The notes under the pieces are model-generated. The model ran no database searches, was not told where the DNA came from, and saw only the letters and a program-made list of their open reading frames with translations. Shown here piece by piece: positions 34,752 to 44,516 of a stretch of 64,000 nucleotides of DNA. Position 1 is the stretch's first letter. Each line of letters starts with the position of its first letter. Both the position numbers and the translations under genes were made by a program. The DNA comes from Rheinheimera faecalis (GTDB lineage Bacteria > Pseudomonadota > Gammaproteobacteria > Enterobacterales > Alteromonadaceae), in NCBI RefSeq assembly GCF_021290965.1, contig NZ_JAJOYT010000004.1, positions 186,001 through 250,000 on the forward strand, given 5' to 3'.

Positions 34752-37565
34752 ATGCTGAAATATATTAACTACCAAATCCTCGATAATAACGACCAGCAAG
34801 AAGCTCTGGAAAAACAAGTCTCGGTCACTATCGGTCGTAACATACGCCAGAATATTGACGCCTTTCGGCAACATATCCCCAGTTTAGTCGGCATCATTAA
34901 TGACCATGAAGTCCAGCAGTATTCGTTGTTTTGTACTAAAGATGCAGAGCTGAATATCGTCGATTTTGCAACAGGCAGGGTGTTTTACCAAAGTACGGCA
35001 AAACTGGAAGTCATGGCTGAAGTGCAGGACTACTATTCGCATGCTGCCTACTTCAATTTACAAGGCCAAAAAGACGATTTAACCTGGCGTCATCAGGCAT
35101 TGCCTGCGAAGGTAGACGTATTGCTGGTATTTGGTTTGGGATTAGGTTATCACCTGAACGAATTGGTGATGAACAGCCATATCCGCTATCTGGTGGTGTA
35201 TGAACCTAACGTAGACATCTTGCTGTGTTCGGCCCAGGCCAATAACTGGCAACAACTGCTGGACACCGCCACCAGCATGGGCACTCATATCTTTTTGCAA
35301 ATAGGCTCAGATGCCACTGCTGTACCTGCTGAATTAGCTGAGTTACTGGAGTTTGATCAAACACTCGACAAAATCTTTGTTTATCGTCATCAATTTCATC
35401 CAATGATGGATGATGTCATCCGTTACCTGCTGCAACATTCAGGTGATAAAGATGCATTAACTAACACTGGTCATCAATTTACCGAATACAAAGATTATGC
35501 GGATTATGTATCAGAGCGTGCCGGTAATTTATTAGGCCATTATAAACCCCAGGACTATAAAACAGAGCAGGCACATGCTTTGTATAACGCTAATATGGAA
35601 GCGTTGCAGAAGTTTTATCCTAAAGTGCATAAAGCCATGCAGGAGCATAAAACCCGGGCCTGGCAGCTGGTGTCAGACCCGCAAGGCAATCCTAATCTGT
35701 ATCATCAGAAACGTAATGCGTTGTTTCATCAGGATCTTGAAGCTGAGTCGGCAGAGTTGGTGGAGTATTTTGTCAATCATCCGTTTAAGGATGATGTGGT
35801 GCTTAATCAGCGTACAGGACGTAAACTTAAAGAATTTCTTCATTTTAAAATGGTTGAGAGGCTCCAACCCCTCATTAGTAAAACACTACACGACAATAGC
35901 AAACTTCCGTCTGATGTTCAGTCATTAATTATTTTTGGTATCGGATTAGGAAAACATCTCGAATTATTATCTCTGCGGCATAACATCAAAAACTTATTTG
36001 TTTGTGAACCCAATTTAGATTTTTTCTATGCGAGTCTGTGGGTTACAGACTGGGCAGGTATTTTTCATGCCGCAGATGAAAAAGAAGGGCGAATTTATCT
36101 CAATTTAGGCGGCGATGGTAGCCATTATTTTTATGATCTTATGGCTCAGTTTTATCAGGTGGGAGCCTATTCTATCGCTGATACTTATATGCTGAGTACT
36201 TATTTTAATGTCGGAATGCAAAAGGCTATTGCTGACTTGCGTGCCGAATTAAAAGTAGTTCTTGCATTAGGCGAATACTATGACCATGCCAGATATGGTA
36301 TTGCTCATACTTATGAGAGTGTGAAACAAGGGCAATTATTTTTGCGACAAAATTTAGGGGAACAAAAGCATCATAACGCTCAGAGTATGCCTGTATTTGT
36401 TGTAGGTAATGGTCCTAGTCTTGATGGCTGCTTTGACTACATTAAAGAATATAGAGAACAGGTGATAGTCGTTAGTTGTGGTACAGCGTTGCTCTCTTTG
36501 TATAAAAATGGTATTCAGCCTGATTTTCATGCTGAGATAGAGCAAAACAGAGCTACTTACGATTGGATAACTCAAATTGAAGATAAAGAGTATCTGAAAA
36601 ACATTCGTCTATTAAGTGTGAATGGAATACATCCTGATACAGCATCATTGTTTAAACAGACCTTGCTATGTTTTAAGGATGGTGAAGCATCTACTTATGT
36701 ATTTCATAACGGGCTCAAAAAACAAGGATTTCAGATTGCATCTTTAGCTTATGCTTATCCCACCGTAACCAATTTAGTGATGAATTACATTATAAAGCTT
36801 GGAGCTACACAGATATATTTGTTTGGCGTCGATTTAGGCTTTATTGATATTACCAAACACCACTCAGCTCACTCTGCATATTTCAAGCCTGATGGTTCAG
36901 AGGTATATAACTATCAATGGAAACATGGAGGCGGAGTGCCAGCACCCGGTAATTTCCGAACCCTTGTATACACCAAAGCTGAATTTGATGTGTCAAGAAA
37001 ATTGTTAGAGCAGGCGATACAAAAAGCAGGGCGTAAGCTTGAAGTATATAATTGCAGTGACGGCGTGAAAATTAAAGGAACTGTATCGTTAAAACCTGAA
37101 AATATTCTGTTAGCTACATTCGATCAGGATAAAGAGTTGACGTTACAGAACTTTATTAATCAAGTGTATTACCCAGCATTGTGTGAGTATGCAGATAAAA
37201 TTTATCAACAGTTCTCCGTAGATAAATTTAAGGACACAATGGAAGAATGGCAGGCCCTGATTAAAGATGACGTTGAAACTGCAGAACAGGCAAAAGAGCT
37301 GATAAAAAATCAATGGTTATTGATGAGAAAAACTGCTGTAGACGATAAAAACATTACGTTCTGTCTATTTCATGGTAGCTCCAATTATATCTCAGGGATT
37401 TTGACAAAAATTGCTGCCAATATCAGAGACGATGGTGATGAATTCATTACTACTTTTAATCAGGTTATGCTGATCTGGCGTGAATATTTGAAACTTGGTG
37501 AGCAAGAGTATTTGGATAATCCGACTAAATGCGATGGAATTAGCGTAAGTTATTTGTTTTCTTAA
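34752..37565 (+). CDS. Maf-type motility accessory factor (flagellin glycosyltransferase, DUF115)
   Basis: A 937-residue member of the MAF_flag10/DUF115 family, whose members transfer pseudaminic or legionaminic acid to flagellin in Campylobacter and Aeromonas. The core domain starts at about 545: FVVGNGPSLDGCFDYI, with CGTALLSLYKNGIQPDFHAE and the IYLFGVDLGFIDITKHHSAH block. The N-terminal half carries the same module twice: LLVFGLGLGYHLNEL...VVYEPN (about 124-155) and LIIFGIGLGKHLELL...FVCEPN (about 392-425). The first 1.08 kb is GC-rich like the flagellar genes; from about 35830 onward the gene is AT-rich, suggesting a mosaic. The pse genes at the right end could supply its donor sugar. 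Confidence 0.85.
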   Translation: MLKYINYQILDNNDQQEALEKQVSVTIGRNIRQNIDAFRQHIPSLVGIINDHEVQQYSLFCTKDAELNIVDFATGRVFYQSTAKLEVMAEVQDYYSHAAYFNLQGQKDDLTWRHQALPAKVDVLLVFGLGLGYHLNELVMNSHIRYLVVYEPNVDILLCSAQANNWQQLLDTATSMGTHIFLQIGSDATAVPAELAELLEFDQTLDKIFVYRHQFHPMMDDVIRYLLQHSGDKDALTNTGHQFTEYKDYADYVSERAGNLLGHYKPQDYKTEQAHALYNANMEALQKFYPKVHKAMQEHKTRAWQLVSDPQGNPNLYHQKRNALFHQDLEAESAELVEYFVNHPFKDDVVLNQRTGRKLKEFLHFKMVERLQPLISKTLHDNSKLPSDVQSLIIFGIGLGKHLELLSLRHNIKNLFVCEPNLDFFYASLWVTDWAGIFHAADEKEGRIYLNLGGDGSHYFYDLMAQFYQVGAYSIADTYMLSTYFNVGMQKAIADLRAELKVVLALGEYYDHARYGIAHTYESVKQGQLFLRQNLGEQKHHNAQSMPVFVVGNGPSLDGCFDYIKEYREQVIVVSCGTALLSLYKNGIQPDFHAEIEQNRATYDWITQIEDKEYLKNIRLLSVNGIHPDTASLFKQTLLCFKDGEASTYVFHNGLKKQGFQIASLAYAYPTVTNLVMNYIIKLGATQIYLFGVDLGFIDITKHHSAHSAYFKPDGSEVYNYQWKHGGGVPAPGNFRTLVYTKAEFDVSRKLLEQAIQKAGRKLEVYNCSDGVKIKGTVSLKPENILLATFDQDKELTLQNFINQVYYPALCEYADKIYQQFSVDKFKDTMEEWQALIKDDVETAEQAKELIKNQWLLMRKTAVDDKNITFCLFHGSSNYISGILTKIAANIRDDGDEFITTFNQVMLIWREYLKLGEQEYLDNPTKCDGISVSYLFS

Positions 37566-37633
37566 GCATACAGTGCGCAAAGTCGTATTTTTTGATTATG
37601 AGTAAAATCAAAACAGCAGGTTACGGATAATTT

Positions 37634-38953
37634 ATGGATAAAAAACCATTGTTCTCGTTGGTTCTTCCAACCCGAAACAGAGCCTTATTGGTGCAACATT
37701 GTCTTGCTTGTATCGCGCAACAAGACTTTGAGAACTTTGAAGTTATTCTATCGGACAATGGTAGCACCGAACTGTGTGAGAATGAATTTTCAGCTTATGC
37801 CGTTGACCGACGATTCAGATATGTTCGCCCACCTCACGACATGAATATGTCGGATCATTGGGAATTTGCCTTATCTTTTGCTACAGGGACATACATCACT
37901 ATTGTTAGTGAAAAGTTTATGTTTCGACCTGACGCATTGTCGGTCTTAGCAAAGGTCATTGCTAAGAATGAACCTGATTTACTGACCTGGCAGTTTGAGC
38001 GTTATGAAGTTGTAGGAGATGATTTTGATAATGGCCATTATCATCCTTTGATGAAACCTGTAGCATCGAGCTTTTATGACCCGATGTTGGAGTTAAAGCG
38101 ACGTTTTAGTTTTGCTACCCCGTCTTTTTATCGGCCACTTAGACATAAAAATAGTTATGGGAAAATATATTCAGGCTGTGTGCGTAACGAAGTTTTAGAT
38201 AGAGTACGTTCACATTTTGGTAGGGTATTTTCTCCCTATATTCCTGATTTTAGTTCTATGGCTGCTATTCTGAACGAGTCTTCAAGTGCTATTGATGTTG
38301 GCCAGAGCCTGATGATGGTCGTTTTTGCTGATAATATATCTAACGGAGATGCCACAAAGATTTCTTTGGCCCAGATGGAGAATTATTTCGCAAGTTATGG
38401 TGAGGATGCAGACATATTTTCCAGGCACACTTTGTTCGAAGGATGTTGGGTTGGACATAATAGTTTTATTGCTTATGACTATGACAGAATAAAAATCAAA
38501 GCCAGATATGGTCATTTAGTGACAACTGAAATTGATAAAGTTAATCTCTTGAGCTGGATGCTGGCAGATTTTTATGAGGTTAAAGACTTCGGCCATTTTG
38601 ATAAGAGCCAATTAGAAAAAATATTGATGGCGCACAAGTATGGATTTTCTGCACGTGAGCAATTAATGATCGATAGAAATCTTGAAATGCTAAAAAATGC
38701 AGAACCTTGCCCCTATGAAATCTATCATTCAGGATTAGATAAACTCCAAAGCATGCCTGCGGATATGACTCCAAGGACCTTGGCCCGTTATCACTGGTTA
38801 GATAAAACCGCACCTCCGAGAAAAAACGTATTGCAAAGAGGAGAGGGAATTCCAGAAGCCGTTCAGTACTTTTATCACTACAATCTAGCCAGTATAAGGC
38901 TGCTAGAAGGCTCAGCTGAAAAAATGGCTCAGGGATATGATGGTAACTCCTGA
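37634..38953 (+). CDS. family 2 glycosyltransferase
   Basis: A 439-residue protein with an N-terminal GT-A fold of family GT2: PLFSLVLPTRNRALLVQHCL, then ILSDNGSTE and a DXD-like region less clear than usual (TIVSEKFMF replaces the common DDD). The C-terminal 200 residues are helical and unfamiliar. It probably adds one sugar to the glycan or directly to protein. AT-rich codons (AAA, ATA, TTT) are typical of the island. It overlaps the next gene by 14 bases. Confidence 0.75.
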   Translation: MDKKPLFSLVLPTRNRALLVQHCLACIAQQDFENFEVILSDNGSTELCENEFSAYAVDRRFRYVRPPHDMNMSDHWEFALSFATGTYITIVSEKFMFRPDALSVLAKVIAKNEPDLLTWQFERYEVVGDDFDNGHYHPLMKPVASSFYDPMLELKRRFSFATPSFYRPLRHKNSYGKIYSGCVRNEVLDRVRSHFGRVFSPYIPDFSSMAAILNESSSAIDVGQSLMMVVFADNISNGDATKISLAQMENYFASYGEDADIFSRHTLFEGCWVGHNSFIAYDYDRIKIKARYGHLVTTEIDKVNLLSWMLADFYEVKDFGHFDKSQLEKILMAHKYGFSAREQLMIDRNLEMLKNAEPCPYEIYHSGLDKLQSMPADMTPRTLARYHWLDKTAPPRKNVLQRGEGIPEAVQYFYHYNLASIRLLEGSAEKMAQGYDGNS

Positions 38954-40790
38954 ACAATTGTCAGTCACTACCGGCACAGATATTAGTGATACAGCTGTAT
39001 GTTTGTCTGAATGGTTGTTGCTTAATGAAGGTAAAACAAAGCTTGGTTTTCGTTTGCTTCCTAGCGCAGTATTGAGCCAAATGACAGATCAGCTTGAACA
39101 GTTTTCCGGGTATTCTCATCTCGCCTGCATCGGACTGATTAATACCAGCGATGTGTTTTCTTTAAGGCAGCAACAACTGCTGAAGGATCTCAATCTCCCA
39201 CTTCTTTATCTCTCTACTGAAGACTTTGTCAGTTTGTCTTGGTTGCATATAGTTTTTTTGCAGGAGACAAATTTTGCGAATGATGAGACTTATCCAAAGG
39301 ATGTTATAAAAATAGGAAGTCCTCATGGTACTGATATTTCTTTAAAAAAGACATTAGTGCATTACGGTGGTTTAATGGAGTTCGATTACATTCTATGTCC
39401 AGTCTCATATGCTCCAGTCTTTGATGATGCTTTTATTGGTTTAGTTACCTCTGATCTAAGCTGCCATTCTATGCCTTTCTGTTGCGCTATTCCTTTTGGT
39501 ATGCCCAAATATGACCGCTTTTTTCAGGTCTGTCAGGAACACCCGGAGCCGGATGCTATTATTTACCACCTGTCTAATCTAAAAATTGAAAACCCGTCAG
39601 TAGTGAGTTACATAGCTCCTGTTTTAGAGTTATTGTTAAAGAGTTTTCCACAGCGAAGCGTTATTTTTAGACCATTTCCCGAAGATCTGGAACACCCACT
39701 TATTCAACAATTGGTCAGGCAGTTTGGTTGTTTTCCCAATTTCAGATATAGCTGTTCCCCTTCTTACATATCTGATTATGCGGAGGGGGCTGTAATGTTA
39801 TGCCACAGAGATTATTCAGAACATTTGTTTGTACAAGCGAGCAAGAGACCTATGCTAGTTTTTGATCCTTGTTCTCAATCTGACACAGCAAAGATAAAGA
39901 TACAGTCCATCGAGCAACTAATACCTGCGTTGTCATCTTTATTAGCAGAAAAAACACCAGTAACTGTGAATAACAAAATATTTAACTCAGGCTGTTCCGT
40001 GGAATACTTGGTGTCTCAGTTACATTATATTCTGGACAATAAAAGACACCCACAGTGGCAGTACTTTGAATTATATAATCAATCTCATGTCGATACTGCC
40101 GCGGTTATTCAATATCACATGGCTGGTGTGCTGCCTTTTCATAAAACTGCATTACGTGCATTGAAAATATTTCCACATCGCCCTGAGTTCTTACTGGCTG
40201 CATTAGAATCATTAGGGCGAACTCCAATTTATTCTAATAGACAGCTGAGTGAGATGTATTGGGAACAAGCATTCCATTTGCTATCGAATGCGAGCACAAA
40301 AGCTTTGGATAAGAGCTTTGTGAAAAAACTGGAGAGGTGGTTTTTTAGTCTGCCGACAGATTGTCGTTCCTATTTAGTCAATAGGATTGCTGAATATCCC
40401 TCCGACGATTCAATTTTACACTATTTGCTGCAGTTGATTGGAGTTGATCACACATCAGGCAGGCCTATGACTGTTCCACTTTTCATCGCTCAAAGAGATT
40501 TGTCAAAACAATTAAATGACGGACCTGTGCTGATTTATGGTGCCGGCGAATTAACCAAGACATTGCTCACAAATCTATCTTTTATGGAACGATTTTGCGT
40601 ACTTTGTATTGTTGACTCCAGTTCAAAAACTCATGGCAGCAAAATTTTTGAATATGAAATTGAACCACCTGAAAAATTGGTAACATACAGTGTGCCAATT
40701 CTCATTTGCTCAAGAGCTTATGCCGAAGAGATCGACTACTACCTCAGGCGGCAGCTCGGCGTAGAAAATTCAATTTACGTGTTGCATTAG
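38940..40790 (+). CDS. multidomain protein, probable GT-B-like/CDP-glycerol-transferase-like region plus Rossmann-like C terminus
   Basis: 616 residues. The central part (about 120-340) looks GT-B-like or like CDP-glycerol glycerophosphotransferases: IKIGSPHGTDISLKK, DYILCPVSYAPVF, YHLSNLKIENPS, IFRPFPEDL. A helical stretch follows, and the end (about 525-616) is a small nucleotide-binding-like domain, VLIYGAGELTKTLLTNL with VLCIVDSSSKTHGSKIFEYE. The same type of C-terminal domain recurs in three other island proteins. I chose ATG 38940 over 38937 because AGGGA lies four bases before it. The substrate is unknown. Confidence 0.55.
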   Translation: MVTPEQLSVTTGTDISDTAVCLSEWLLLNEGKTKLGFRLLPSAVLSQMTDQLEQFSGYSHLACIGLINTSDVFSLRQQQLLKDLNLPLLYLSTEDFVSLSWLHIVFLQETNFANDETYPKDVIKIGSPHGTDISLKKTLVHYGGLMEFDYILCPVSYAPVFDDAFIGLVTSDLSCHSMPFCCAIPFGMPKYDRFFQVCQEHPEPDAIIYHLSNLKIENPSVVSYIAPVLELLLKSFPQRSVIFRPFPEDLEHPLIQQLVRQFGCFPNFRYSCSPSYISDYAEGAVMLCHRDYSEHLFVQASKRPMLVFDPCSQSDTAKIKIQSIEQLIPALSSLLAEKTPVTVNNKIFNSGCSVEYLVSQLHYILDNKRHPQWQYFELYNQSHVDTAAVIQYHMAGVLPFHKTALRALKIFPHRPEFLLAALESLGRTPIYSNRQLSEMYWEQAFHLLSNASTKALDKSFVKKLERWFFSLPTDCRSYLVNRIAEYPSDDSILHYLLQLIGVDHTSGRPMTVPLFIAQRDLSKQLNDGPVLIYGAGELTKTLLTNLSFMERFCVLCIVDSSSKTHGSKIFEYEIEPPEKLVTYSVPILICSRAYAEEIDYYLRRQLGVENSIYVLH

Positions 40791-40901
40791 AGTTTTTATC
40801 TGCAAGAACACATATAGAACGGTATGTTATTTTTATTTAATTCAATAAATTGATGACGTTAGACTACACTTTTAGCGTAGGACTATGGCAGCGGAGGCTT
40901 G

Positions 40902-41675
40902 ATGACTAAAGCGGTAATATTGGCTGGTGGACTAGGCACTCGGATCAGCGAAGAATCACATTTGCGGCCTAAACCTATGATTGAGATTGGTGGTAAGCCA
41001 ATTTTATGGCACATCATGAAGATTTATTCTGCTCATGGGATCAACGATTTTGTGATTTGCCTCGGGTACAAGGGATATATCATCAAAGAATATTTTGCGA
41101 ATTATTTTCTGCATATGTCTGATGTTACTTTTGACATGGCTTCTAATACGATGGAGGTTCATGAGAAGCATGTTGAGCCCTGGCGAGTCACATTGGTTGA
41201 CACAGGAGAAAATAGCATGACAGGAGGGCGCTTACGTCGCGTGAAGGACTATGTCGGTAATGACACGTTCTGTTTTACCTATGGTGATGGCGTTTCTGAT
41301 ATTGATATAAGAAAGACGCTCGCGGCTCATAAACAAGCTGGAAAAATAGCCACGGTAACAGCTATTCAACCACCAGGTCGCTACGGTGCTTTAGATATCC
41401 AAGGGAATGCAGTACAACGTTTTCAAGAGAAGCCCGCAGGGGATGGAGCATGGATTAACGGCGGATTTTTTGTGCTGGAACCTCAGGTTTTTGATTACTT
41501 ACATTCTGATGAGGATGCGTTTGAAGCAAAGCCTTTAATGCAACTTGCCGAGGATGGACAATTAAATGCGTATCAGCATGATGGTTTCTGGCAAGCAATG
41601 GACACCTTACGTGACAAAAATCAGCTTGAAATTTTATGGAAAAACAATGAAGCTCCCTGGAAACTGTGGTCATGA
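40902..41675 (+). CDS. rfbF: glucose-1-phosphate cytidylyltransferase
   Basis: A 257-residue enzyme joining CTP and glucose-1-phosphate to give CDP-glucose. The nucleotidyltransferase start [20 protein letters not shown] with [20 protein letters not shown] is characteristic of RfbF/AscA rather than RmlA, and the [10 protein letters not shown] end fits. The ATG at 40902 follows GGAGG by four bases. It overlaps rfbG by four bases (ATGA) and starts a chain of coupled sugar genes. Confidence 0.93.
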   Translation: MTKAVILAGGLGTRISEESHLRPKPMIEIGGKPILWHIMKIYSAHGINDFVICLGYKGYIIKEYFANYFLHMSDVTFDMASNTMEVHEKHVEPWRVTLVDTGENSMTGGRLRRVKDYVGNDTFCFTYGDGVSDIDIRKTLAAHKQAGKIATVTAIQPPGRYGALDIQGNAVQRFQEKPAGDGAWINGGFFVLEPQVFDYLHSDEDAFEAKPLMQLAEDGQLNAYQHDGFWQAMDTLRDKNQLEILWKNNEAPWKLWS

Positions 41676-42754
41676 AATTGTTTGGACAAACCTTTGCAGG
41701 TAAAAAAATACTTCTGACTGGGCATACTGGGTTTAAAGGCAGTTGGTTGGCACTGTGGTTAAGACAATTAGGTGCTACTGTTTACGGTATATCCTTACCT
41801 GCTAATACCCATCCTTCTCATTTTCAGCTTAGCTCTCCTGATTGTAATGGGGCTATGCTAGATATATCGAGTAAAGATCTGTTACAACAAAAAGTCGCTG
41901 ATTTCTCTCCAGAGCTGGTGTTTCACCTCGCCGCTCAGCCTTTAGTTCGTTTGTCTTATCACCAGCCAGTAGATACATGGCAAACCAATGTGATGGGGAC
42001 TGTAAATTTATTAGAGGCTTGTCGTCATTCTTCTTCGGTTCGGGCAGTGGTTGTGGTCACAACGGATAAAGTTTACGAAAACGTCGGACAGCGTCAAGGC
42101 TATGTTGAAACAGATCCTCTAGGCGGGCACGATCCTTATAGCGCTTCCAAAGCTGCTTGTGAGCTCGTAGTTCAGAGTTATCAGCGCAGTTTTTTACAAC
42201 AACAGGGCATTTTGCTGGCCAGTGCAAGAGCTGGTAATGTTATAGGGGGAGGTGACTGGGCTCAAGATCGATTGATCCCTGACGTAATCCGAGCCTGTCA
42301 GCAAGGTTCCCCTTTATTAGTAAGGCACCCTTTTGCTATCAGGCCCTGGCAACATGTTTTAGATTCATTATCTGGTTATTTATGTCTTGCTGCAGAACTT
42401 TTGCAAGGTAAGGAATCCTTTGCTACAACGTGGAACTTTGGACCTTCACCAGAGGCGACTCAGGATGTTGCTACTGTACTTTCAGAAATGAAAAAATTCT
42501 GGCCCGAATTAACCTGGAAACAGGATCTGGCAGCATCAGTAAAAGAAGCACAAGTACTTACTTTAGACAGTAGCAAAGCCAATACTCTGTTGGGCTGGAC
42601 GCCAGTGTGGGATTTTCAGAAAACTGCAGAGCAAACAGCATTGTGGTACCAGAAATATTATCAGCGGCAACAAGTGATTAGCATACAGCAGTTGGCTTTG
42701 TATAGTCTGGACGCAAAACAACAAGGTCTGGCATGGGCACTCAATTACAATTAA
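41672..42754 (+). CDS. rfbG: CDP-glucose 4,6-dehydratase
   Basis: A 360-residue extended short-chain dehydrogenase that makes CDP-4-keto-6-deoxyglucose. It has the NAD-binding [20 protein letters not shown], the catalytic TTDKVYEN triad context and [10 protein letters not shown]. The ATG at 41672 overlaps the rfbF stop; an in-frame GTG six bases earlier is less likely. It overlaps the next gene by 22 bases. Confidence 0.93.
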   Translation: MKLFGQTFAGKKILLTGHTGFKGSWLALWLRQLGATVYGISLPANTHPSHFQLSSPDCNGAMLDISSKDLLQQKVADFSPELVFHLAAQPLVRLSYHQPVDTWQTNVMGTVNLLEACRHSSSVRAVVVVTTDKVYENVGQRQGYVETDPLGGHDPYSASKAACELVVQSYQRSFLQQQGILLASARAGNVIGGGDWAQDRLIPDVIRACQQGSPLLVRHPFAIRPWQHVLDSLSGYLCLAAELLQGKESFATTWNFGPSPEATQDVATVLSEMKKFWPELTWKQDLAASVKEAQVLTLDSSKANTLLGWTPVWDFQKTAEQTALWYQKYYQRQQVISIQQLALYSLDAKQQGLAWALNYN

Positions 42755-43296
42755 ACAAAACTTCTATTACAGGAGTGTGTGAAGTTCGTTCTTTGCGTGG
42801 GCAAGATGAACGTGGTTCCTTTGCACGATGGTTTTGTCAGCATGAGCTTGAACAGGTGCTGCAGGGGTTGACTATAAGGCAAATTAATCATTCGCTGAAT
42901 ACTAAAGCTGGGGTGGTACGTGGTTTACATTTTCAGTACCCGCCCGCAGCAGAACATAAACTGGTGCGCTGCATCCGTGGTGAGGTAATGGATTTTATTG
43001 TGGATTTACGCGCTGGATCTGCGAGCTTTTTGCAGCATCTGAGTATCCGATTAAGGGAGTCTGACGATCTTATGCTGCTCATACCGCCAGGTTGTGCTCA
43101 TGGCTTTCAGGCTCTGGATGATAATAGTCAGTTGCTTTATCTGCATACCTCTGATTATCAACCCGGTTTTGAAGGCGGTTGCCGGATTGACGACCCATGT
43201 CTCAAGATCCATTTGCCGTTGCCGATATCAACAATATCTGAACGGGATGCCAGTTTTGTTTTATTGGCTCCAGACTTTAATGGGATCCATGTATGA
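42733..43296 (+). CDS. RmlC-like sugar-nucleotide epimerase
   Basis: A 187-residue cupin of the dTDP-4-dehydrorhamnose 3,5-epimerase family: ERGSFARWFCQHEL, NHSLNTKAGVVRGLHFQYPP with the catalytic-His context (RGLHFQ), and PPGCAHGFQALDD. In this operon it would act on the CDP-4-keto-6-deoxy sugar made by RfbG, not on a dTDP sugar, since no rml genes are present. It could epimerise C3, C5 or both. AAGG lies six bases before its ATG, inside rfbG. Confidence 0.85.
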   Translation: MGTQLQLNKTSITGVCEVRSLRGQDERGSFARWFCQHELEQVLQGLTIRQINHSLNTKAGVVRGLHFQYPPAAEHKLVRCIRGEVMDFIVDLRAGSASFLQHLSIRLRESDDLMLLIPPGCAHGFQALDDNSQLLYLHTSDYQPGFEGGCRIDDPCLKIHLPLPISTISERDASFVLLAPDFNGIHV

Positions 43297-44516
43297 AGTG
43301 TCGGCATTGCCATCACAGTTTAGATTTGTCTCTGGTGGATTTAGGTTGTATGCCTCCCTCCAATGCCTACTTATCCAGCACAAGTGATTTTTCAAAGGAA
43401 CAAAAGTATCCACTTAAAGTTAAGGTTTGTCAGCATTGTTGGTTAGTTCAAACTGAAGACTTTACCCGTGCAGATGAACTTTTTACCGAAGATTATGCTT
43501 ATTTTTCATCGACATCTACCAGTTGGCTCCAGCATGCAGCAGCTTACGTACAAAAAGCCATTAGTGACCTGCGGTTAAATTCGGCAAGTTTTGTGGTGGA
43601 GTTGGCCGCTAACGATGGTTATTTACTACGGAATTTTCAGCAGGCAGGTATTCCTAATCTTGGTATTGAACCTACTAAAGCTACTGCAGAGGCAGCTCGC
43701 TCTTTGGGACTTACTATCATCTCTGAATTTTTCGGCCAGACCTTTGCAGCTGACTTGGTTAATCAGTATCCCAAAGCAGATTTAGTTGTCGCTAATAATG
43801 TGTTGGCGCATGTGCCTGATATCAATGATTTTGTAACTGGTATCGCCATCATGTTGGCAGATCATGGAGTTTGTTCTTTTGAATTTCCACATTTACTGAA
43901 TTTGCTGAACGAGCATCAGTTTGACACTATCTACCACGAGCATTATTCCTATTTATCCTTGTTGTCAGTTCAAAAGATTTTACTGCACTCAGGGCTAAAG
44001 GTTTACAAAGTAGAACAGTTGCCGACACATGGCGGTAGTTTGAGAGTTTGGGCTTGTTTGGCTGAGGCGGAAAAAGTAGTAGAAAGTAGTGTAGAGGCTA
44101 TGCTGCAACAAGAAATTGAGTTCGGTTTGGCTGATGCTGATGTGTATCGAAAGTTCCAGCAGGAAGTAAATCAAATCGCTGATGCTTTAAAGTTCTTTTT
44201 ACAACAACAGCATCAAGCCGGGCGTAAGGTTGTTGCTTATGGTGCAGCTGCAAAAGGTAATACTTTATTAAATTATGCAGGTATTGGTGTTGAGCTGCTG
44301 CCTGTCGTATTTGATGCAGCCCGCTCAAAACAAGGCAAGTTTTTACCAGGCAGTCATATTCCTATCAAGCATCCGGAAGAGTTACCTGATTATAAGCCTG
44401 ATTTGGTGTTGGTGCTGCCTTGGAATTTATCAACAGAAATCAGGGCTCAGTTAAAGCCACAACTGGCTGATTCTTGTGAGTTGATTGTCGCTATTCCCAG
44501 GTTAAAGTATTTATGA
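43293..44516 (+). CDS. sugar C-methyltransferase (TylCIII/NovU type)
   Basis: A 407-residue SAM-dependent C-methyltransferase. An N-terminal zinc-binding domain (CRHCHHSLDLSLVDLG, KVCQHCWLVQT) is followed by the SAM domain (VVELAANDGYLLRNF) and a C-terminal domain, VVAYGAAAKGNTLLNY and PVVFDAARSKQGKFLPGSHI. The active-site-like YHEHYSYLSLLS motif is present. This family methylates C3 or C5 of 4-keto sugar nucleotides. It overlaps its neighbours by four bases on both sides. Confidence 0.88.
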   Translation: MKCRHCHHSLDLSLVDLGCMPPSNAYLSSTSDFSKEQKYPLKVKVCQHCWLVQTEDFTRADELFTEDYAYFSSTSTSWLQHAAAYVQKAISDLRLNSASFVVELAANDGYLLRNFQQAGIPNLGIEPTKATAEAARSLGLTIISEFFGQTFAADLVNQYPKADLVVANNVLAHVPDINDFVTGIAIMLADHGVCSFEFPHLLNLLNEHQFDTIYHEHYSYLSLLSVQKILLHSGLKVYKVEQLPTHGGSLRVWACLAEAEKVVESSVEAMLQQEIEFGLADADVYRKFQQEVNQIADALKFFLQQQHQAGRKVVAYGAAAKGNTLLNYAGIGVELLPVVFDAARSKQGKFLPGSHIPIKHPEELPDYKPDLVLVLPWNLSTEIRAQLKPQLADSCELIVAIPRLKYL

